A model generated the notes under the pieces. It was not told the origin of the DNA and made no database searches. It saw only the letters and a program-made list of their open reading frames with translations. A stretch of DNA of 64,000 nucleotides from positions 1-64,000 of the forward strand of contig NZ_JABBYJ010000003.1 of NCBI RefSeq assembly GCF_012932565.1, in the 5' to 3' direction. Numbering within the stretch: position 1 is the first letter of the stretch; each line of letters starts with the position of its first letter. The stretch is from Sneathiella limimaris (lineage in GTDB: Bacteria > Pseudomonadota > Alphaproteobacteria > Sneathiellales > Sneathiellaceae). The position numbers and the translations under genes were made by a program. This document shows, one piece after another, positions 58,893-64,000 of the stretch.

Positions 58893-60026
58893 ATGCTTGA
58901 GAATAAACGACATCTGTTCGATATCCCCAACGATATCGTCTATCTGAACTGCGCCTATATGTCGCCGCTATCACGCTCTGTTCAAGACGCGGGAGAGAGA
59001 GCGATCCAGCAGAAAATGCATCCATGGACCACATCCTCTGAAGATTTTTTCGGTAATAGCGAAAAAGCAAAATCCATGTTTGCAAAACTGATCAATGGGA
59101 ATACACCTGATATCGCGATCATTCCCTCTGCGTCTTATGGCCTAGCTATTGCCGCAAAAAATATTGAGATTCAAAGAGGGCAAAAAATCCTTGTTCTTGA
59201 GGAGCAGTTCCCAAGCAACATTTATTGTTGGCAGGAACGAGCTAACGAAACAGGCGCTGTTGTAGCAACCGTTTCAGCGCCTGAAGATAAAGACTGGACT
59301 GCTGCTATTCTTGAAAATATTGACGATACTGTGGCTGTTGCAGCCCTTCCAAACAACCATTGGGCTGACGGTGGGCTACTTGATCTGGAAAAAATTGGCA
59401 ATCAGCTCCGTAAAGTGGGGGCAAAGCTCGTTTTGGATGTCACTCAGTCCCTTGGGGTTCTTCCGTTTGACATTGAGAAAGTCCGACCCGATTTTCTGGT
59501 TGCGGCAGCCTATAAATGGTTGATGGGTCCCTACAGCATTGGGTTCATGTATGTGGCCCCCTCCTTTCAAAATGGTGACCCGATTGAGTATAACTGGTTA
59601 AACAGAGCAGGATCTGAGGATTTTTCTGGGCTGGTACGATATCAGGAAGCCTATCAACCGGGCGCCGTCCGATTTGATATGGGGCAACGTGCAAATTTCC
59701 AGCTTTTACCAATGGCTATTGCCGCCTTGGAACAACTTCTAGACTGGCAGCCCCATAAAATATACGAAACTATCGCTCAGATGAACCGAACCATCGCGAC
59801 TGCCGCTAATGAAATCGGCTTGCAATCCATACCTGAGGCTTTACGAGCCCAACATTTCCTGGGTCTTGAGAAAAAAGGCGGCTTTGATCCAGATTTATTA
59901 AAAAAGCTGGCATCACGAAACATATACCTTTCAATGAGAGGGAATTCACTACGGGTTACACCGCATGTCTACAATACGCCCGAAGACACAGAAAAACTGA
60001 TCACTGCACTGAGGGAACTAGTATGA
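58893..60026 (+). CDS. Class-V aminotransferase-fold PLP enzyme (first of pair)
   Basis: A fold-type I PLP enzyme of 377 residues. YLNCAYMSPLSRSVQDAGER at the N-terminus, LVLDVTQSLGVLPFDIE with the PLP-binding Asp, and the PLP Lys in AAYKWLMGPYSIGFMY. The cysteine of NifS/SufS-type desulfurases is not obvious, so a transaminase, epimerase, or C-S lyase is more likely. Overlaps the next, homologous gene by 4 bp. Confidence 0.85.
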   Translation: MLENKRHLFDIPNDIVYLNCAYMSPLSRSVQDAGERAIQQKMHPWTTSSEDFFGNSEKAKSMFAKLINGNTPDIAIIPSASYGLAIAAKNIEIQRGQKILVLEEQFPSNIYCWQERANETGAVVATVSAPEDKDWTAAILENIDDTVAVAALPNNHWADGGLLDLEKIGNQLRKVGAKLVLDVTQSLGVLPFDIEKVRPDFLVAAAYKWLMGPYSIGFMYVAPSFQNGDPIEYNWLNRAGSEDFSGLVRYQEAYQPGAVRFDMGQRANFQLLPMAIAALEQLLDWQPHKIYETIAQMNRTIATAANEIGLQSIPEALRAQHFLGLEKKGGFDPDLLKKLASRNIYLSMRGNSLRVTPHVYNTPEDTEKLITALRELV

Positions 60027-61195
60027 CTTTGGATATCCAAAAACTGCGCGAAGATACCCCCGGAACAAAAACCCGTATTCATTTGAACAATGCAGGCTCT
60101 TCTCTCATGCCCTTGCCGGTTTATCAGGCAGTCGTCGATCATCTGGATCTTGAGATGCAAATTGGCGGTTATGAAGCACATAACCGGGCAATGGCTGCGT
60201 TTGAGCGCACTTATGATGCTATTGCCGAGCTCATTAAATGCGATCGGAACGAAATTGCTCTCGTAGAAAATGCGACAGCGGGTTGGATGATGGGCTTTCA
60301 TGGTCTGAACTTAACCAAAGGGGATCGTATCCTGACAGCAGAGGCTGAATATGCCAGTAACGTTATTACTTACCTGCAAGCCGCAAAGAACAAGGGCATC
60401 ATAATTGATGTTGTTCCTTCCGATGAGTTTGGACAGATTGATATTGGTGAGTTGGAAAATCGAATTGATAAAGACGTGAAGCTGATTTCGATCAGCCATA
60501 TTCCAACAAATGGGGGATTGATAAATCCTGCTTCAGAGGTTGGAAAAATCGCTAAAAAATATTCAATCCCTTACCTGTTAGATGCCTGCCAATCAGTAGG
60601 ACAAATCCCAATCGACGTAAACGAAATCGGGTGCGACATGCTATCGGCAACAGGTCGAAAATATATGCGCGGACCTCGCGGAACGGGTTTCCTATACGTC
60701 CACAAAAACTTTATGGATAAACTGGAACCACCTTTTCTTGATTTACATAGTGCTGTCTGGACTAGCCGCGATAGTTACACGATGCGTGACGATGCACGGC
60801 GCTTTGAAAACTGGGAATTCAATATTGCGGCCATCATTGGGCTCGGGGTAGCAACAGATTACTTATTGAACATCGGTGAACAAGAGGCTTCTCAGAGGCT
60901 CTGTAGTTTAGCCGAAAAAGCAAGATTGAGATTATCGGAACTGCCCAACATTACAGTTCATGATCTTGGGCGGAAAAAAGGTGGAATGGTCACTTTTAGT
61001 CACTCTCAGATCCCGACGCCAGAAATCAAAGAAAGTTTAGCCAATGCGGGAATAAACGTTTCGACCTCATCCACCTCATCTACACGATACGATATGGAAA
61101 AAAGGCACCTCGACCTGATCGTTAGAGCCTCGTTCCACTATTACAATTCGGAGGAAGAATTAGAGCAATTTATCGCCGAAGTCGCAAAAATGTGA
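60023..61195 (+). CDS. Class-V aminotransferase-fold PLP enzyme (second of pair)
   Basis: A 390-residue homologue of the preceding gene. HLNNAGSSLMPLPVYQAVVD begins it; PYLLDACQSVGQIPIDVNEIGC holds the PLP-ring residues and the PLP Lys is in SATGRKYMRGPRGTGFLYV, a block shared with isopenicillin-epimerase- and EgtE-type enzymes. Substrate unknown. The tight coupling suggests that the two work in one pathway or as a heterodimer (inference). Confidence 0.87.
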   Translation: MTLDIQKLREDTPGTKTRIHLNNAGSSLMPLPVYQAVVDHLDLEMQIGGYEAHNRAMAAFERTYDAIAELIKCDRNEIALVENATAGWMMGFHGLNLTKGDRILTAEAEYASNVITYLQAAKNKGIIIDVVPSDEFGQIDIGELENRIDKDVKLISISHIPTNGGLINPASEVGKIAKKYSIPYLLDACQSVGQIPIDVNEIGCDMLSATGRKYMRGPRGTGFLYVHKNFMDKLEPPFLDLHSAVWTSRDSYTMRDDARRFENWEFNIAAIIGLGVATDYLLNIGEQEASQRLCSLAEKARLRLSELPNITVHDLGRKKGGMVTFSHSQIPTPEIKESLANAGINVSTSSTSSTRYDMEKRHLDLIVRASFHYYNSEEELEQFIAEVAKM

Positions 61196-61320
61196 ACGAG
61201 AAATGGCCGATTTCGGTCCCGTTAACCATCTTTGTTAAAGCAGTGTTAAGAATTAGTGATTAGAAATGTGAGCGTGGACCAAAAGGTCCTTACCGGTATA
61301 GAAATCCGAAAGGATACGTA

Positions 61321-61767
61321 ATGTTATCTGCATCAATTGGCGCACAATCCGCCGCTGCCCAATATCAGGCTCCTGAGACAAAGCCAGCGGGTATTCAGGA
61401 AGAACTCTCCAATGTCGAGGGCACCAACCCTGAAGTGACCTCAGAAAATTCGGCCCCTGCCGTTCCCGCAACCAATAGTGCGCCGATTTCTGTCGATGCT
61501 GTAACAGCCCTTCAACAAGTTGAGGCCGAAGCGGCTCCAGAAACCCAACGAGGTGCTGATCCAGCGACAGCCGCAACAACTGGTCCTACTGAAGTGGGAA
61601 CACCACCTGCAGAAGAAGCAGGTGTTGAAGCCGCAGCTCAACAAGTTCAGCAACTTGAAGAAGAAGGTAACCAATCCCGGGCAAATTCTGAAAATACAGT
61701 GGCAGCTTCTGAGGATACAGACACTGCCGGAAGGTCTGCACGGAACCCTATTGACCTTCAAATTTAA
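61321..61767 (+). CDS. Ala/Glu-rich low-complexity protein
   Basis: A 148-residue protein of unusual composition: largely Ala, Glu, Gln, Thr and Pro, with EAAPETQRGADPATAATTGP-like stretches and no signal peptide or membrane helix. It looks disordered and shares its general style, including a QAPET/AQ-rich start, with the N-terminal half of the following gene. I do not recognise the family. Start ATG at 61321 after AAAGGA. Pairs with the downstream SprA-like gene across 14 bp. Confidence 0.6.
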   Translation: MLSASIGAQSAAAQYQAPETKPAGIQEELSNVEGTNPEVTSENSAPAVPATNSAPISVDAVTALQQVEAEAAPETQRGADPATAATTGPTEVGTPPAEEAGVEAAAQQVQQLEEEGNQSRANSENTVAASEDTDTAGRSARNPIDLQI

Positions 61768-61781
61768 GGCAAACTTGTCTC

Positions 61782-62534
61782 GTGTTAGCAGCAGTTTCAC
61801 ATACTTCTTATGCAGTTTATGCACAAAGTTCGTTTGTGCTGGCTGATGGTATGAGCACGGGAAACGAGAAGAAATCTCACTCTCACGAGCAAACTGTCGA
61901 TGCAGTGCATGCCAATACTTCCGCGCCCAAAACATCAGATGAACCTGCTCCATCTAGCAATGGACAACTCTCGAAAGAGATTGTGACAGCTCTTCAGGGC
62001 GAAGCAGGTCAAACCGAGACGACTGAGACGCAAGAAGATCAAAAGCCCGAAAGTCGTGACAATCTAGCTTCTCCAGAAGCTGGGCTTAGTGATGCAGAAC
62101 TAGAACAAGTTGAAGACCTTAAAGCCCGAGATCGTGAAGTCAGAGCTCATGAGCAGGCTCATGCAGCTGTTGGTGGTCAATATGCGGGTTCACCGACCTA
62201 TGAATATCAAACTGGCCCTGATCGCGTCCGGTACGCTGTTGGAGGTGAAGTAAAAATCGACGTCGCCCCTGTTCCTGGGGACCCATCTGCAACAATAACC
62301 AAAATGGACATCGTCATAAAAGCAGCTTTGGCACCTGCAGAACCGTCCAGTCAGGATCGTAAAGTTGCCGCCACCGCATCGAAGCAACGTGCTGAAGCTC
62401 AGGCTGAATTAAACGCCCAAAGGCAGGCAGAACTCGCGGGCGACGACCCGACAGAAACTGAAATTCCAGATGCAGCCACTATTTCTGGTTCTGGGTCGGC
62501 TCCGGCCAGCCCAATTATCAATCTATTCGCCTAA
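61782..62534 (+). CDS. SprA-related putative metalloprotease
   Basis: A 250-residue protein with a low-complexity Glu/Thr-rich N-terminal part (to about residue 105) and a C-terminal SprA-type domain. The latter carries LKARDREVRAHEQAHAAVGG, where HEQAH fits the HExxH zinc-protease motif, then QYAGSPTYEYQTGPDRVRYA and GGEVKIDVAPVPGDP, which mark the family, and a coiled basic/Ala tail. Known relatives are annotated as putative metalloproteases of unknown target. The start is GTG at 61782, or ATG at 61851. Confidence 0.8.
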   Translation: MLAAVSHTSYAVYAQSSFVLADGMSTGNEKKSHSHEQTVDAVHANTSAPKTSDEPAPSSNGQLSKEIVTALQGEAGQTETTETQEDQKPESRDNLASPEAGLSDAELEQVEDLKARDREVRAHEQAHAAVGGQYAGSPTYEYQTGPDRVRYAVGGEVKIDVAPVPGDPSATITKMDIVIKAALAPAEPSSQDRKVAATASKQRAEAQAELNAQRQAELAGDDPTETEIPDAATISGSGSAPASPIINLFA

Positions 62535-62538
62535 GCCG

Positions 62539-63351
62539 TTATTCGATAAATTCAAAGTGTGAGATAGTATGGCCGTGGTTCAACGGGCCATGTCCCTGCC
62601 CAAGACCGGGAGCAGTTTGAATCGCTTTTTCAACATATTGTATGGCACGCGCCACGCTCACACTCAAACCAAGGTTCTGAGCAAGGCCAGTTGCGATGGC
62701 AGATGAGAGTGTACAGCCTGTCCCATGTGTATGCTCAGTCCGAATGCGCGGATGCTCAAAATAATGAACATCTTCCTTGGTCATCAAGATATCAATCACG
62801 AGTTCACTATCTAAGTGCCCGCCTTTTACCAAAACAGCTTCACACCCCATTTTCAAAAGATCCGATGCCGCTCTTTTCATATCGTCGACAGTCGTAATTT
62901 CATAACCCACCAGCTTTTCAGCTTCTGGAATGTTTGGGGTCAACAATGTTGTATGACGCTTCAGCAACCGGTCTTTGATTGCAATCTCGGCATCTGAGGT
63001 GAGTAGCTCGGCTCCGCCTTTGGCGATCATAACCGGGTCCAAGACAACTGGCGGCAAGTCAGTGCAACCATCAAAATAGTCTGCAATCGCGTTAATCACT
63101 TCAACCCGATGAAGCATCCCTATTTTAATCGCATCGAGGCCGATATCCTCCTTGACCACACGAATTTGCTCAACGACGAAATCCGGTTCGACAGCCAAGA
63201 CAGCACTGACGCCCATTGTATTTTGCGCAGTCAGAGCAGTGATAGCTGTCGCGCCATAACCTTTAAGGGCGGTAATGGCCTTGAGATCAGCCTGAATACC
63301 GGCTCCACCACCACTGTCTGAGCCCGCAATTGACAAGACACGTCCCTGCAT
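62539..63351 (-). CDS. thiD: Bifunctional hydroxymethylpyrimidine/phosphomethylpyrimidine kinase
   Basis: Phosphorylates HMP and then HMP-P in thiamine synthesis. The 270-residue ribokinase-fold protein has SIAGSDSGGGAGIQADLKAI, LDPVMIAKGG, LLTPNIPEAEKLVG, VLVKGGH and the anion-hole HGTGCTLSSAIAT. The convergent SprA-like stop is only 4 bp away. No thiamine riboswitch is present: the 30 bp to glmM are too short. Confidence 0.95.
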   Translation of the reverse strand: MQGRVLSIAGSDSGGGAGIQADLKAITALKGYGATAITALTAQNTMGVSAVLAVEPDFVVEQIRVVKEDIGLDAIKIGMLHRVEVINAIADYFDGCTDLPPVVLDPVMIAKGGAELLTSDAEIAIKDRLLKRHTTLLTPNIPEAEKLVGYEITTVDDMKRAASDLLKMGCEAVLVKGGHLDSELVIDILMTKEDVHYFEHPRIRTEHTHGTGCTLSSAIATGLAQNLGLSVSVARAIQYVEKAIQTAPGLGQGHGPLNHGHTISHFEFIE

Positions 63352-63381
63352 CGGACTAGCTTCCTCTACTAAAAAATATGA

Positions 63382-64000
63382 TTACGAAGCGGCTTTCTGA
63401 ACTTCTTCCACAATATCATCAACAACCTGATTGACGAGATCCGTGTCCTCTCCTTCGCCCATCACTCGAATAAGAGGTTCCGTACCTGATTTCCGAATGA
63501 GCAAACGACCCGTAGATGCCAGCTTCTCTTCTCCATTTTTAATCGCACTTTGCACTGATGCAAGGCTTAAGGGATCAGTTGACCCATATCGAACATTCTT
63601 CAGAATTTGAGGGAAGGGTTCAAAACTGCGAGCAATTTCGCTTACCGGTTTTTGTTGCTCTACAATCACTGACAGGACCTGAAGCGCCGCAACCAATCCA
63701 TCACCAGTCGTTGCGAAGTCACTCATGACCATATGACCAGACTGCTCGCCCCCAAGGTTATAGCCATGATTACGCATATGCTCGACGACATAGCGATCAC
63801 CTACGGCAGTCCGAACCAAATCAAGCCCCTTACCTTTTAGGAATTTTTCCAATCCCATGTTTGACATGACAGTTGCAACCAAGCCGCCGCCTTTCAAGAG
63901 GTCACGTTCCGCCCAGCTTGCCGCAATCAGAGCCATTAATTGATCCCCATCAATCAAGTGCCCATTTTCGTCGCACATAATCAGACGATCAGCATCTCCA
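63382..64000 (-). CDS. glmM: Phosphoglucosamine mutase, C-terminal part (cut by window end)
   Basis: Converts glucosamine-6-phosphate to glucosamine-1-phosphate for peptidoglycan and LPS. Only the C-terminal 205 residues are inside: [20 protein letters not shown] with the Mg-binding DxDxDR loop, [11 protein letters not shown] with the substrate-binding GEQSG, and [15 protein letters not shown] with the phosphate-binding motif of domain 4. The start lies beyond position 64000. It is followed by thiD on the same strand with a 30-bp gap. Confidence 0.94.
   Translation of the reverse strand, partial: GDADRLIMCDENGHLIDGDQLMALIAASWAERDLLKGGGLVATVMSNMGLEKFLKGKGLDLVRTAVGDRYVVEHMRNHGYNLGGEQSGHMVMSDFATTGDGLVAALQVLSVIVEQQKPVSEIARSFEPFPQILKNVRYGSTDPLSLASVQSAIKNGEEKLASTGRLLIRKSGTEPLIRVMGEGEDTDLVNQVVDDIVEEVQKAAS

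Noticed and set aside
61441-61953. A 170-codon leftward frame with Cys-rich composition
   Set aside because: Antisense shadow of two low-complexity rightward genes; cysteines come from GCA/GCT-rich codons on the other strand.
1-64000. tRNA genes, CRISPR arrays, insertion sequences, prophage or origin features
   Set aside because: I looked for T-loop motifs, direct-repeat spacers, transposase motifs and DnaA-box clusters and found none convincing.

Overview
The window looks like a chromosomal segment of a moderate-GC, aerobic, probably marine alphaproteobacterium. The evidence is the RpoE-ChrR photooxidative-stress module, an ECF biotin transporter (bioYMN), a serC-serA operon behind a serC-type RNA leader, HisZ, TRAP transporters, many acyl-CoA enzymes and an rRNA-type promoter and leader at the left edge. 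A Sneathiella/Rhodospirillales-like relative is a guess from gene content only. There are no insertion sequences, phage genes, CRISPR arrays or tRNAs.

Layout. 1-240: promoter and leader of a leftward rRNA operon whose 16S gene lies outside the window. 0.5-5.5 kb: patatin lipase, CBS protein, rsmI, an acetyltransferase, LysR and a divergent acyl-CoA dehydrogenase. 5.5-6.4 kb: almost 1 kb without a convincing gene but with terminators, palindromes and a candidate leftward small RNA. 6.4-12.4 kb: PilZ protein, glycosyltransferase, D-threonine aldolase-like enzyme, a tandem glycine riboswitch in front of L-serine dehydratase, and speDE. 12.5-20.4 kb: VOC protein, bioYMN and a TetR-controlled operon for a biotin-dependent acyl-CoA carboxylase and an acyl-CoA dehydrogenase. 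20.5-26.3 kb: a ThDP enzyme, a DksA-like protein with an Fnr-type site, the GAPDH-ArsJ arsenate-efflux pair and a porin. 26.3-32.9 kb: enoyl-CoA hydratase, an amidohydrolase-TRAP operon with divergent RpiR regulator, and a binding protein. 33-37.8 kb: a large autotransporter, an IalB-like protein and a DUF4864 protein.

37.8-46.6 kb is the most coherent region: a sigma-E (RpoE/ChrR) island. rpoE-chrR, a leftward five-gene operon (FAD oxidoreductase, DUF1365, cyclopropane-fatty-acid-synthase-like methyltransferase, MFS, DUF3833 lipoprotein) and a rightward three-gene operon (DUF6134, SDR, NTF2-like) are there. Promoters of the form TGATCC-N18-TAnanT/G can be read in front of both operons. The rightward one is back to back with a second leftward copy that leads, about 50-100 nt later, into a 13-bp GC-rich hairpin plus U-tract. 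I read this as an undescribed sigma-E-dependent small RNA of about 105 nt whose terminal loop carries C8-UCA, an anti-Shine-Dalgarno sequence complementary to the ribosome binding site of the nearby autotransporter gene.

46.6-49.6 kb: divergent hutG/hutF with a HutC-like operator, and a fasciclin protein. 49.7-52.6 kb: a monooxygenase-fold protein, then a membrane protein and a 672-residue pseudokinase that form a tight two-gene unit of unknown role. 52.8-58.3 kb: purA, hisZ, serA and serC. 58.3-64 kb: DUF1203 protein, two overlapping class-V aminotransferase-like genes, an Ala/Glu-rich protein with a SprA-like putative metalloprotease, thiD and the 3' part of glmM, cut by the window end.

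All functions are assigned from recognisable motifs and context; no database search was run.
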